DNA from: Actinomycetota bacterium
GTDB lineage: Bacteria > Actinomycetota > Thermoleophilia > Gaiellales > Gaiellaceae
Direction: 5' to 3'
Length of the DNA: 6,419 bases
Assembly (NCBI GenBank): GCA_013821525.1
Contig: JACDGR010000204.1
Span: 1 to 6,419 of the forward strand
Within the stretch, counting starts at the first letter, position 1. Every line of letters begins with the position of its first letter. Both the position numbers and the translations under genes were made by a program. Of the stretch, positions 1 to 5,373 are shown piece by piece. The notes beneath the pieces are model-generated. The model had not been told where the DNA came from, ran no database searches, and saw nothing but the letters and a program-made list of their open reading frames with translations.

Positions 1-1
1 C

Positions 2-52
2 GCCGACGTCTCCACCATCGCAGCTTCCATCCGTCTCCTCCTCGAACGATGA
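2..52 (+). CDS. Possible C-terminal end of an unidentified protein (partial)
   Basis: Reading frame 2 gives ADVSTIAASIRLLLER followed by TGA at 50-52, an amphipathic helical tail with mostly C in third codon positions, as expected for the end of a GC-rich gene entering from the left. Too little is present to name a family. The opposite strand offers a competing reading: an ATG at 30-28 preceded by an AGGAGG six bases upstream, giving MEAAMVETSA running off the left edge. Both cannot easily be real, and the sequence inside the window does not decide between them. Confidence 0.35.
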   Translation, partial: ADVSTIAASIRLLLER

Positions 53-152
53 CCGATCCAAGGACACCGTTCGCCGTCCCAACAGAGGACCCTTCACCGA
101 ACTAACAAAGCACTACTAGAGGCTCGGTGCGTATTTCCGGTGCGTACCCTCA

Positions 153-692
153 ATGCGGATCAAGCCTCTGATGGTCACGTTGCGGCGGGCGGTCGCGGCG
201 GATGCCAAGTGGCTCGCCGAGCTGTACGCCGCCGAGGACGTTGAGCCGTTCCTCGGAGCACAGCGCCCTACGGACGAGGCCGCAGTGCTCGAGGAGATCG
301 AGCGCAGCGAGCGCGACCCGCGCCAGTTCGGTCGCATGATCGTCGAGCTGGACGGCGAGCGCGCGGGCACGCTGGGCTGGCACGAGGTGAACGAGCGGAA
401 CGCGATCGCCCGGCTCGAGGCGCTCGCCGTGCACGCGTCGTTCCGGCGTCGCGGGATCGCGGAGGAGGCGGCGCGGCTCAGCCAGCGCCTGCTGCTCGGC
501 GAGCTCGGCTATCACCGGCTCGAGTTCGCCTGCTACGGCTTCAACCACGCGGCGATCAGGCATTCGGAGCGGGCGGGTTTCATTCATGAGGGAGTGAAGA
601 GAAAGGCGTACATGCGACACGGCGAGTGGCAAGACGCGGTGCTCTTCTCGCTCTTGCGGGAAGACCTCCCGCTGGAAGAGGGCTCGCCGTGA
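153..692 (+). CDS. GNAT family N-acetyltransferase, RimJ/RimL-like
   Basis: This 179-residue protein is a complete single-domain Gcn5-related acetyltransferase, expected to move an acetyl group from acetyl-CoA to an amine in the cytoplasm; the substrate cannot be read from sequence. The first strand is VTLRRAVAADA (residues 8-18). The acetyl-CoA pyrophosphate loop is the RRRGIAEEA stretch at 98-106, after the LEALAV strand (88-93). The RimJ/RimL-type second half follows: LEFACYGFNHAAIRHSERAG (123-142), then a KAYMRHGEWQDAVLFSLL block (151-168) typical of protein or ribosomal-protein acetyltransferases of this subgroup. No Shine-Dalgarno precedes either ATG 153 or the in-frame ATG 171; 171 would start directly before the first strand and is a real alternative. 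It is the first gene of a three-gene operon, overlapping the next gene by four bases (GTGA). Family is secure, substrate unknown. Confidence 0.93.
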   Translation: MRIKPLMVTLRRAVAADAKWLAELYAAEDVEPFLGAQRPTDEAAVLEEIERSERDPRQFGRMIVELDGERAGTLGWHEVNERNAIARLEALAVHASFRRRGIAEEAARLSQRLLLGELGYHRLEFACYGFNHAAIRHSERAGFIHEGVKRKAYMRHGEWQDAVLFSLLREDLPLEEGSP

Positions 693-976
693 CTGACGGC
701 GTCGTGCGTAACGACGAGACACAGAGCCGCTACGAGATCCGGGTCGACGACGAGATCGCGGGATTCATCAACTACCGCGCCGCCGAGGGCGGGCTCGTGA
801 TGGTGCATGCGGAGGTCGCCTCGGCGTGGGAGGGCCACGGCGTCGGCTCGATGCTTGCCGCGGGCGCGCTCGACGATCTCCGTGCGCGTGGGCTCCGCGT
901 TCGCCCGGATTGCTCGTTCGTAGCCGAGTTCATCGACAAGCACCCGGAGTACGCCGACATTAAGATGGCGCCATGA
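689..976 (+). CDS. Small YjdJ-type GNAT acetyltransferase (COG2388 / PF14542-like)
   Basis: A 95-residue minimal GNAT. The start is the GTG at 689, which overlaps the preceding TGA (GTGA) and has GGAAGAGGG ending six bases upstream; an upstream ATG at 626 lies deep in the previous gene and would add an unrelated arginine-rich tail. Diagnostic residues fit the COG2388 family: MVHAEV (38-43), the acetyl-CoA loop EGHGVGSML (48-56), LDDLRARGLRV (61-71), and the family ending PDCSFVAEFIDKHPEYADI (73-91) with conserved Cys75. Family members are predicted cytoplasmic acetyltransferases of unknown physiological substrate and are usually 90-100 residues, so this is full length. It overlaps the next gene through ATGA, implying translational coupling along the operon. 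Confidence 0.92.
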   Translation: MTDGVVRNDETQSRYEIRVDDEIAGFINYRAAEGGLVMVHAEVASAWEGHGVGSMLAAGALDDLRARGLRVRPDCSFVAEFIDKHPEYADIKMAP

Positions 977-1359
977 CAGCCCGCTATCTCCACACGATGC
1001 TCCGGATCGTCGATCCGGCCCGGAGCCGCGCCTTCTACGAGGCGCTCGGTTTCGAGTTTCGGCGCGAGTCGCCGATCGTCCGCGACGGCGCGAAGGAGGC
1101 GACGCTCTACTTCTACGGCTTTCCCGGCCAGGAGGAAGAGCTCGAGCTGACACACAACGAAGACGGACGCTCGTACGAGCTTGGCACGGCCTACGGACAC
1201 ATTGCGATCGGCGTCGACGATCTCGACGCGACGCTCGCGGCGCTTGCGGAGCAGGGGATCGATCCGGAACGCGCGCCCTATCAGGTGCGCGAAGGCGGGT
1301 CCTGGCTCTGCTTCGTACAGGACCCGGATGCTTACCGGCGCTCCGCAAGTTATTCCTAG
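973..1359 (+). CDS. gloA: GloA-like glyoxalase I (VOC family), C-terminus abnormal
   Basis: Glyoxalase I isomerises the hemithioacetal of methylglyoxal and a thiol as a metal-dependent dimer. The 128-residue product follows E. coli GloA closely: YLHTMLRIVDPARSRAFYEA (5-24), ELELTHN (56-62), SYELGTAYGHIAIGVDDLD (67-85), CFVQDPDAYR (113-122). Three of four metal ligands are present: His7, Glu58 and His76. The fourth, the Glu of the usual DPDGYxIEL tail, should sit at residue 124 but is Ser, and the frame ends six residues past DPDAYR in RSASYS instead of the usual 10-15 residue tail. Neither alternative frame restores an IELI-like sequence, so an unrelated 3' end appears joined near position 1337. 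The start is fixed by the ATGA overlap with the upstream gene; there is no separate Shine-Dalgarno. Expect reduced or no classical activity unless a partner supplies the ligand. Confidence 0.86.
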   Translation: MTARYLHTMLRIVDPARSRAFYEALGFEFRRESPIVRDGAKEATLYFYGFPGQEEELELTHNEDGRSYELGTAYGHIAIGVDDLDATLAALAEQGIDPERAPYQVREGGSWLCFVQDPDAYRRSASYS

Positions 1360-1659
1360 GCTTCGCCCCTTGCCCGAAGATCCGGCCTTCGATGGCTGCC
1401 TCCCGCCGGGCTAGATCAGGCGCTGCGGGACGTCGGGCGAGGACGACGTTAATCGTCCGTTTCACTCACCCTAGAGCTTTGGGCGCCTCGGGATCCGCCT
1501 GGAAAGCTGCCAGGAGCGCACATCAAGAGTCCGGTACGGAGTGCGCCAGGGCGACCGGGCGACAACCGGCTATATCCCAAGTACGACCTTGAACCGGCGT
1601 CTCTGGCGCTGTGGCGCGGGTCGCAACCTCGAAACCTCGAAACCGACAGGAGACATGCA
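1360..1659. other. 300-bp stretch without a supported gene
   Basis: No frame shows a recognisable protein. A weak hairpin follows the glyoxalase stop (CTTCG at 1361-1365 pairing with CGAAG at 1375-1379) but has no T-tract, so it is a poor terminator candidate. A frame ending at TGA 1661-1663 (overlapping the ATG at 1660) can be read back to GTG 1541, but its product has no recognisable domain. A CTATAT box at 1569-1574 and the 8-bp tandem repeat at 1626-1641 are the only structures seen. Confidence 0.5.
1626..1641. repeat. 8-bp tandem duplication ACCTCGAA x2
   Basis: ACCTCGAA occurs twice in immediate succession (1626-1633, 1634-1641), followed by another ACC. It lies just before the Shine-Dalgarno (AGGAGA, 1648-1653) of the small gene starting at 1660, so copy number would alter promoter-to-gene spacing. 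It may simply be a slippage product. Confidence 0.6.
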
Positions 1660-1870
1660 ATGACCCAGATCCCCCAGACACCAAAGCGCAGCGAGACGAA
1701 GGCGCAAAAGCGCGCCGCAGCGATGCGCACGCTGTCTCAGCTCGCAAGGCAAGCTTCGTCAGCCAATGAAAGTCGATGCGGAGGGTCGCTCCTACCTGGA
1801 ACTCGACGACGTGCGCAGGCTCTTCCAGCTCTACCCCGAAGCGTTCAGACTGGACGAGTCTGACAATTAG
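1660..1870 (+). pseudogene. Small conserved-looking gene interrupted by a frameshift
   Basis: ATG 1660 has AGGAGA six bases upstream, the best ribosome binding site in this part of the window, so translation here was once selected. The frame starts MTQIPQTPKRSETKAQKRAA and continues as a basic helical segment to about residue 31 (LSQLARQ). After that the same frame becomes an Arg/Pro/Leu-rich sequence ending at TAG 1861-1863, while the next frame becomes protein-like: KVDAEGRSYLELDDVRRLFQ and YPEAFRLDESDN, ending at TAG 1868-1870. Joining the frames near 1745-1760 gives about 70 residues: a basic N-terminal helix plus an acidic, aromatic C-terminal module. I do not recognise the family. Alternatives are two overlapping small ORFs (1660-1863, and 1766-1870 from an ATG lacking a ribosome site), a programmed +1 shift, or a sequencing error. 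Confidence 0.5.
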
Positions 1871-1929
1871 ACGAAGGCGTTCATCAGTTTCGCACCGCAT
1901 CGAACCTCGCCCGCAAGCGACGTCGCCCT

Positions 1930-3102
1930 TTAACGCTTGAGGCACGCCGCTAGTGGCGGAAGTGGCGTTTTGCCGCAGAAGCGAAAGCTTAGATCTCTTG
2001 GCGCTCCGGCCATCTGGTGGGTCGAGAGATCAAAGCTCGCCCGCAGGATGCGCCCTCGCGGCAAGCTGTCGTTGCTTGGCGCGCTGCAGCTGTCACAGAT
2101 CACGGTGCGTGCGAACTGCCAGATGACGGCGATCTTTGTCGGATAGCGGATGTAGCTGATGTGTGTTGGCGTCGGACTACCGAAGCCTCGTAGGAGGCGT
2201 GCCTCATCGGCGCGTAGCCAAGCGGGAACCGGCGAACCGTGCGCTTGGAACGTGGGCGGTGCCGCGCCCTGTGTTCCGAGGAGCCGCGCATAGCCGTGCG
2301 AGACACTCACCCGCCAGCGATAGCGGTGTGCGTGCTTACCGGTCTGCCAACTCACCGTGAAGTTCACAATCGGGCTCGACCAGCCGTGCGTGATCGTGAT
2401 TCCGCAGAGGCCGGTGTGGGGCGCGCTCCCGAGAGGCGGTAGCCGGATCTTGCACTGGCTGGCGCCAATTTGTTCCGGGAAGACCTTCGCGCGCGTCAGG
2501 ACGGAGAGCGGCTCGCGCTGCTTCGCCTGTCTGATCAGTCGCGCCGTTCGTGGCGTCCACAATCCATGTACGCAGGCGACCGCGGATGCGAGTGGGGTTG
2601 GCTTTGCAAGCAGGGTCGGGTTGTCGTCGCAGCCAAGACGCGGCTCGATCTTCGCGAGCGCTTCCGCATCAGATGTCGTCGCAGACCAGTAAGCGTCGAG
2701 CGCGGTGCCGCCGGGCCAGTCGCAACCGGGGGATCCGCCGAAGTGTGTGCTGCGTCCCTTCCACTTCGCATGAACCTGCAGCTGTGGCTGAAAAGGCCCT
2801 CCGGAACATGTCCAGCGTAGGGCGGGCGGCGCGAGCATCGAGATTGGGTGCGCTCGAATGTCGGCGCAGAGACGCTTCGCGAATGCGAGGTTCCCGCTCG
2901 CTGGGCTGCAGTTCAGCTTGAAGTGTTGGGTGCGCCAGGAGGTACTTTTCGTCGAGTAGGTGCGCACGCTGATCTGCACGCGTGCGCCGTGGATCGCCGA
3001 GGGTGGCGGGGCTGAGCTAGTCGCGCCGCACGCGCTTGCGAGGGTTGGGATGACTAGGAGCGCTGCGCCGAGCATCGGGCGACGTGGAAGCGGCCGGATC
3101 AC
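1930..3102 (-). CDS. Secreted lipoprotein with subtilisin-inhibitor-like (SSI) domain
   Basis: A 390-residue exported protein of unknown function. The N-terminus has a basic segment (RPLPRR), a hydrophobic core and a lipobox LASA-C ending at Cys25, so it should be lipid-anchored outside the membrane. Residues about 43-140 resemble Streptomyces subtilisin inhibitor: Cys65/Cys79 and Cys99/Cys127 match the spacing of the SSI disulfides 35-50 and 71-101, and QLQVHAKWKGRSTHFGGSPGC (107-127) lines up with the SSI strand before its last Cys. The residue two after Cys99, the P1 position in SSI, is Gly101 rather than Met/Lys/Arg. A middle beta-rich part (about 205-285) has Cys217/Cys233, and a C-terminal module (about 292-376) has KIAVIWQFARTVICDSC and PRGRILRASFDLSTHQM. 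The start is GTG 3102, giving the charged n-region; ATG 3075 is an alternative. It diverges from the gene at 3228. The SSI assignment is an inference from cysteine spacing. Confidence 0.88.
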   Translation of the reverse strand: MIRPLPRRPMLGAALLVIPTLASACGATSSAPPPSAIHGARVQISVRTYSTKSTSWRTQHFKLNCSPASGNLAFAKRLCADIRAHPISMLAPPALRWTCSGGPFQPQLQVHAKWKGRSTHFGGSPGCDWPGGTALDAYWSATTSDAEALAKIEPRLGCDDNPTLLAKPTPLASAVACVHGLWTPRTARLIRQAKQREPLSVLTRAKVFPEQIGASQCKIRLPPLGSAPHTGLCGITITHGWSSPIVNFTVSWQTGKHAHRYRWRVSVSHGYARLLGTQGAAPPTFQAHGSPVPAWLRADEARLLRGFGSPTPTHISYIRYPTKIAVIWQFARTVICDSCSAPSNDSLPRGRILRASFDLSTHQMAGAPRDLSFRFCGKTPLPPLAACLKR

Positions 3103-3227
3103 CTCGTCATTCCCGACTCTTTGCTCATCAAGAGTTGAGTCTCTTCCGCGGTTGTTTGAGTCGTGTTACGAGCTTCTAAGGGTTCCGCCGCGGCTAACCC
3201 TCTTGGCGCATAAACGTCGTAGCGTTC
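3103..3227. promoter_or_regulatory. Divergent promoter region with inverted repeats
   Basis: This 125-bp region separates two exported-protein genes that point away from each other, so it should contain both promoters. It has ACTCTT (3116-3121) facing AAGAGT (3130-3135), and AGGGTT (3179-3184) facing AACCCT (3196-3201) with a perfect GCCGCGGC palindrome between (3187-3194). The second element lies about 27 bp before ATG 3228, overlapping where a -35 box would be, which is a plausible operator position. A TAAACG (3211-3216) could be the -10 of the plus-strand gene. No clear -10 was seen for the minus gene. Confidence 0.4.
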
Positions 3228-3632
3228 ATGCAGCGACTGGCGCTCCTAGGACTGGCCGCAGCGCTCTTCGCCGGATGGGATGGCGTCTCGCAGGCGCCAG
3301 CTGCCTGTCCGCCAACCCTGAGTTGGGCCCAGCACGCTTATGACCTAACTCGCACCGTGCGAGCGCCAACCAACGCATCCACACCGATACCGAAGCACGT
3401 GGTCGTCGGGCCTATGATCGCGCGCACCAAGCGGTTGAGCTTTACCTGCGTGCCATTCCCGACCTGGCGCCCTCGCAAGGTCGCCGTCTATTCACTTCCC
3501 GGGATCAGCCCGTCGGTCGCGATTCGCATCGAGGGGCCAACCTTCAGTTGGGCGATCTATGTGCGCCATGGCTGGCCGATCTCGTCGGGCACGCCCCTTT
3601 GGCGGCTCACCCACTTCGCTGACGATCGCTAA
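3228..3632 (+). CDS. Small secreted protein of unknown function
   Basis: A 134-residue product with a clear signal peptide: MQRLALLGLAAALFAGWDGV followed by an Ala-rich cleavage zone (about 21-26), leaving a mature protein starting near CPPTLSW. The mature part has two cysteines (Cys27, Cys74, likely a disulfide) and alternating hydrophobic strands: RLSFTCVPFP (69-78), RKVAVYSLPGISPSVAIRI (83-101), and FSWAIYVRHGWP (106-117). It resembles the short exported beta-rich proteins common in Thermoleophilia (family recall, no function known). There is no Shine-Dalgarno; translation is probably leaderless or from a very short leader, with TAAACG 12-17 bases upstream. No transmembrane segment follows the signal, so it should be released. 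Confidence 0.82.
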   Translation: MQRLALLGLAAALFAGWDGVSQAPAACPPTLSWAQHAYDLTRTVRAPTNASTPIPKHVVVGPMIARTKRLSFTCVPFPTWRPRKVAVYSLPGISPSVAIRIEGPTFSWAIYVRHGWPISSGTPLWRLTHFADDR

Positions 3633-3688
3633 GTCGGCGTGCTCGACCTTTTCTGCTTCGCGTCTAGTCAAATCCTCGCGCATTTTAA

Positions 3689-3718
3689 TTGAACGCTTCG
3701 ACAACCTCGCTGTAGCGT
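3689..3718 (+). promoter_or_regulatory. Promoter for the gene at 3727, leaderless geometry
   Basis: TTGAAC (3689-3694) and TAGCGT (3713-3718) are separated by 18 bp, and ATG 3727 follows the -10 after eight bases. A transcript starting seven to nine bases after the -10 would begin at or next to the ATG, which fits the absence of a Shine-Dalgarno. This box also decides the start: the longer in-frame reading from ATG 3559 would place the promoter and the previous gene's tail inside the coding region. Confidence 0.55.
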
Positions 3719-3726
3719 CGTCGGGC

Positions 3727-4266
3727 ATGAGGTCCCGCCTGATCGCCGCTGTCACGCTGCTCGGCATCACTGTCCTCGCGCTGAGAATCGCTATTCAACC
3801 GGCGGTTTCCTCTGGCACGTCCCAAGCTGCGACGTGCGGCGTCGAGCGCTGGAATGTGAAGACACTTCAGGACAGGCCCGTGCTACTCCCGATGTATCGC
3901 ACGACGATCACCTACCTCGTCACTCGTCCTGCACCCCGCTTTCCAACACGTCGCCTGCCATTCGAGCGCCGCATCTTTCAAGTCGTCGCAAACGTCATGC
4001 TTGTTCGACCTGAGGCGGATGGCGACCTTCATCTAGTGTTGGATCAGCAAGGACGCCAGATGATCGCCGAGTCTCCTTCGCCCGCTTGCACCGCCAGGGC
4101 GTTCCCGAAGCGGCGGGCTCAGATGGCAAGCGCGCGCAAAGCGGCTGCGCTCTGTCGCGCTCGCGTCACCGGCGTCGCGTTTTTCGACTTCAACCACGGC
4201 CAAACCGGCGTTGCCGCAAACGCCATCGAGCTACATCCGATCCTCGCGTTCCGCTGTCTCAACTGA
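3727..4266 (+). CDS. Exported protein with FFDFNHGQTG signature, function unknown
   Basis: A 179-residue protein. Start ATG 3727 gives a signal peptide (MRSRLIAAVTLLGITVLALR, then a polar Ser/Gln/Ala region, cleavage around 30-36) and sits eight bases after a TAGCGT box. The mature domain begins CGVERWNVKTLQD (37-49) and carries DGDLHLVLDQQGRQMIAESP (98-117) and GVAFFDFNHGQTGVAANAIE (149-168) followed by LHPILAF. This ERWxVKTL / DxHLVL / MIAE / FFDFxHGQTGxAxNxIELHP pattern belongs to a conserved family of exported actinobacterial proteins I recognise by signature but for which I know no activity; the strands suggest a small beta-barrel. Cys121 and Cys143 flank the middle segment and may pair, as may Cys37 and Cys177. 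It meets the zinc-ribbon gene tail to tail, 80 bp apart. Confidence 0.87.
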   Translation: MRSRLIAAVTLLGITVLALRIAIQPAVSSGTSQAATCGVERWNVKTLQDRPVLLPMYRTTITYLVTRPAPRFPTRRLPFERRIFQVVANVMLVRPEADGDLHLVLDQQGRQMIAESPSPACTARAFPKRRAQMASARKAAALCRARVTGVAFFDFNHGQTGVAANAIELHPILAFRCLN

Positions 4267-4346
4267 GCGATCAAAAATCGAAGCCGCGACGCGCATCCCC
4301 GGCGGGCAGCTGGCTCAATTCTCTCAGGCGCCCGCGGGGGTGTTCC

Positions 4347-4517
4347 TCAAACAGAGGTCGTCGGCGGTGGCGGCCACTGGAACTCTCGCTCGGCGCAGAG
4401 CGGACAGAAGAAGACGACTTCTTCACCTCCTTCGTCAGCCTCGACGGTGTAGCCCCGCCAGTCGAGGGCTCGCTTGTCCGAGACCTGGTTGCACTCCGCG
4501 CAGGTCAGCTCGTGCAT
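4347..4517 (-). CDS. Small CxxC/CxxC zinc-ribbon protein
   Basis: A 56-residue product from ATG 4517: MHELTCAECNQVSD then RALDWRGYTV, an acidic stretch EADEGGEE, VVFFCPLCAEREF and a proline tail. Two CxxC pairs (Cys6/Cys9, Cys38/Cys41) would hold one zinc ion, and the pattern CxxCxxxSDxxAxxWRxY ... FCPxCAEREF is that of short zinc-ribbon proteins I have seen in actinobacteria. The function is unknown; single ribbons often bind nucleic acid or a protein partner. The longer frame up to 4673 is rejected because its extra 52 residues cross the divergent promoter and the neighbouring gene's start. TAGAAG on the minus strand (4531-4526) lies eight bases before the ATG, so leaderless expression is likely. 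It diverges from the GNAT gene at 4633. Confidence 0.8.
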   Translation of the reverse strand: MHELTCAECNQVSDKRALDWRGYTVEADEGGEEVVFFCPLCAEREFQWPPPPTTSV

Positions 4518-4525
4518 GACGGAAT

Positions 4526-4531
4526 CTTCTA
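4526..4531 (-). promoter_or_regulatory. Candidate -10 box of the zinc-ribbon gene
   Basis: TAGAAG read on the minus strand, eight bases before ATG 4517. It matches the spacing of the other start-proximal boxes but not the final T of TAnnnT. A TTGTGC 15 bp further upstream is a possible but short-spaced -35. Confidence 0.35.
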
Positions 4532-4554
4532 CTCGAAGCGGCGAGGGCACAACC

Positions 4555-4569
4555 TGTCCGAAACGGACA
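4555..4569. promoter_or_regulatory. Perfect inverted repeat TGTCCG-AAA-CGGACA, candidate operator
   Basis: Six-base arms (4555-4560 and 4564-4569) with a three-base centre sit in the 115-bp region between the divergent zinc-ribbon and GNAT genes, about 38 bp upstream of the zinc-ribbon start. A dyad of this size is a typical dimeric repressor or activator site; on RNA it would also form a tight hairpin. No regulator gene is adjacent. Confidence 0.4.
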
Positions 4570-4588
4570 TCCACAAGACGACTCGGCA

Positions 4589-4610
4589 CCCGGCCGCAGG
4601 CCGCGCCGGG
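4589..4610. repeat. Nested inverted repeats flanked by direct repeats upstream of GNAT
   Basis: CCCGGC (4589-4594) pairs with GCCGGG (4605-4610), and inside it CGGCC (4591-4595) pairs with GGCCG (4599-4603) around GCA. The element is flanked by two GACTCGGC copies (4580-4587, 4610-4617). It lies immediately upstream of the TAGGCT box of the gene at 4633, where a -35 element would be expected, and no TTG-like -35 is present, so an activator or repressor may work here. Confidence 0.4.
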
Positions 4611-4620
4611 ACTCGGCTTG

Positions 4621-4626
4621 TAGGCT
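4621..4626 (+). promoter_or_regulatory. Candidate -10 box of the GNAT gene at 4633
   Basis: TAGGCT, preceded by TTG, ends six bases before GTG 4633. With no Shine-Dalgarno upstream of that GTG, a leaderless start at or near the GTG is the simplest reading. Confidence 0.4.
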
Positions 4627-4632
4627 CCGCAC

Positions 4633-5058
4633 GTGACTATTCGTCGAGCGGTCGAAGCTGACGAACCAGTCATGAGAGAGCTTTGGGATGAAGGAGTCGT
4701 GGAGGCGAACTACACACCGTTCGCAAGCCAACCTTTTACCACCCACCTGATCAGTGAGCGGATCGCGCTCCTCGCCCTAGAGGACGGCGAGCCAGTCGGG
4801 ACGGTCTATGCGAATCTCACGCACGAACAGGCCGGGGTCGTCTTCGGGCTTTATGTCCGTCCAACCGCACGGCGCCGTCGTGGGATCGCCCGAGCTTTGA
4901 TGGTTGCGATTGCTGAAGCGCTTCAGACCGAAGGACGAACTCACATGCAGCTGAGCGTGGATCGACCTAACAAGGCGGCTCGCTCGCTCTACAAGACAAT
5001 GGGCTTCGAGGACGCGGCCTGGACGATGCGCATCGAGGCCGCCAATCTCGTTTCGTAA
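4633..5058 (+). CDS. GNAT family N-acetyltransferase
   Basis: A complete 141-residue Gcn5-type acetyltransferase, cytoplasmic and acetyl-CoA dependent, substrate unknown. MTIRRAVEAD (1-10) forms strand 1. Strand 4 and motif A are FGLYVRPTARRRRGIARALM (71-90), where R81-R82-R83-G84-I85-A86 is the pyrophosphate-binding turn. Motif B is MQLSVDRPNKAARSLYKTMG (105-124), with Asn113 and Tyr120, the latter in the usual catalytic or CoA-contacting position, ending GFED. It is a different subgroup from the RimJ/RimL-like gene at 153: shorter, and with the NKAARSLYxxxGF motif of amino-acid or small-molecule acetyltransferases. The start is GTG; there is no Shine-Dalgarno, but a TAGGCT box lies just upstream. 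The next ORF on this strand is in the same frame with no further stop between them. Confidence 0.93.
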   Translation: MTIRRAVEADEPVMRELWDEGVVEANYTPFASQPFTTHLISERIALLALEDGEPVGTVYANLTHEQAGVVFGLYVRPTARRRRGIARALMVAIAEALQTEGRTHMQLSVDRPNKAARSLYKTMGFEDAAWTMRIEAANLVS

Positions 5059-5066
5059 CCTGGGGA

Positions 5067-5093
5067 GAGCGCGCAAAAACCGGGACGGCGCTC
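5067..5093 (+). other. Hairpin after the GNAT stop codon
   Basis: GAGCGC (5067-5072) pairs with GCGCTC (5088-5093) around a 15-base loop, nine bases after TAA 5056-5058. There is no T-tract, so intrinsic termination is doubtful; it could stabilise the 3' end or attenuate entry into the ORF at 5101. Confidence 0.3.
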
Positions 5094-5100
5094 GACGTGC

Positions 5101-5373
5101 TTGCGATTCAGCTTGGCGGGCATTGAGAGCAACCCACAGGTGATTGGTAAGCGATGGCCAGACGACCCCCGAGGAGACCGCTTCGTGTTTCGCTATCTGC
5201 TGGTTGATGAGTTCTGGACACATCTCGGCTGGTTCGAGAGTGAGCGGCCGGACTGGAGTGTGGAGATGAGCTTTGTCGCCATCGGTGGTGCGAGCTACTC
5301 GATCACGGGCGTTGTGCCGAATCCAAATCCCGGCGCCGACTACACCGCCACCTGGACAGTCGGGCCCGCCTGA
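5101..5373 (+). CDS. Hypothetical protein, TTG start (uncertain)
   Basis: A 90-residue product, LRFSLAGIESNPQVIGKRWP at the start and GADYTATWTV near the end. Its composition is protein-like: five Trp, acidic turns, and a last third of alternating strands (SVEMSFVAIGGASYSITGVV, 53-72), suggesting a small beta-sandwich. There are no Cys, no signal peptide and no known motif, so I do not recognise it. The start is weak: TTG 5101 has no Shine-Dalgarno at normal spacing, and TTG 5113 is an alternative. The frame is open all the way back to the GNAT TAA at 5056-5058 and matches the GNAT frame, so it could be a 3' domain separated by a stop. Its end overlaps tail to tail with the minus-strand truncated gene; in the overlap this strand has the more protein-like reading. 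Confidence 0.55.
   Translation: MRFSLAGIESNPQVIGKRWPDDPRGDRFVFRYLLVDEFWTHLGWFESERPDWSVEMSFVAIGGASYSITGVVPNPNPGADYTATWTVGPA

Noticed and set aside
49..105. 18-codon ORF MTDPRTPFAVPTEDPSPN starting in an ATGA overlap
   Set aside because: Too short to support, with no ribosome site; a leader peptide role would be speculation.
584..1465. Minus-strand open frame of 293 codons
   Set aside because: It lies antisense to three recognisable overlapping genes (two GNATs and a glyoxalase) and its translation is Arg/Ala/Ser-rich with no domain; a GC-rich shadow frame.
1541..1663. Frame from GTG 1541 ending in an ATGA overlap with ATG 1660
   Set aside because: The overlap looks like coupling, but the product has no recognisable domain, no ribosome site and ordinary shadow-like composition.
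3559..3726. N-terminal extension of the FFDFNHGQTG protein to ATG 3559
   Set aside because: It would overlap the previous gene, bury the signal peptide inside the protein and include the TTGAAC/TAGCGT promoter; ATG 3727 fits all evidence better.
3492..3770. Minus-strand frame of 92 codons with an acidic/basic helical stretch
   Set aside because: It covers the 3' end of the secreted-protein gene and the promoter of the next one; no motif, no ribosome site of note.
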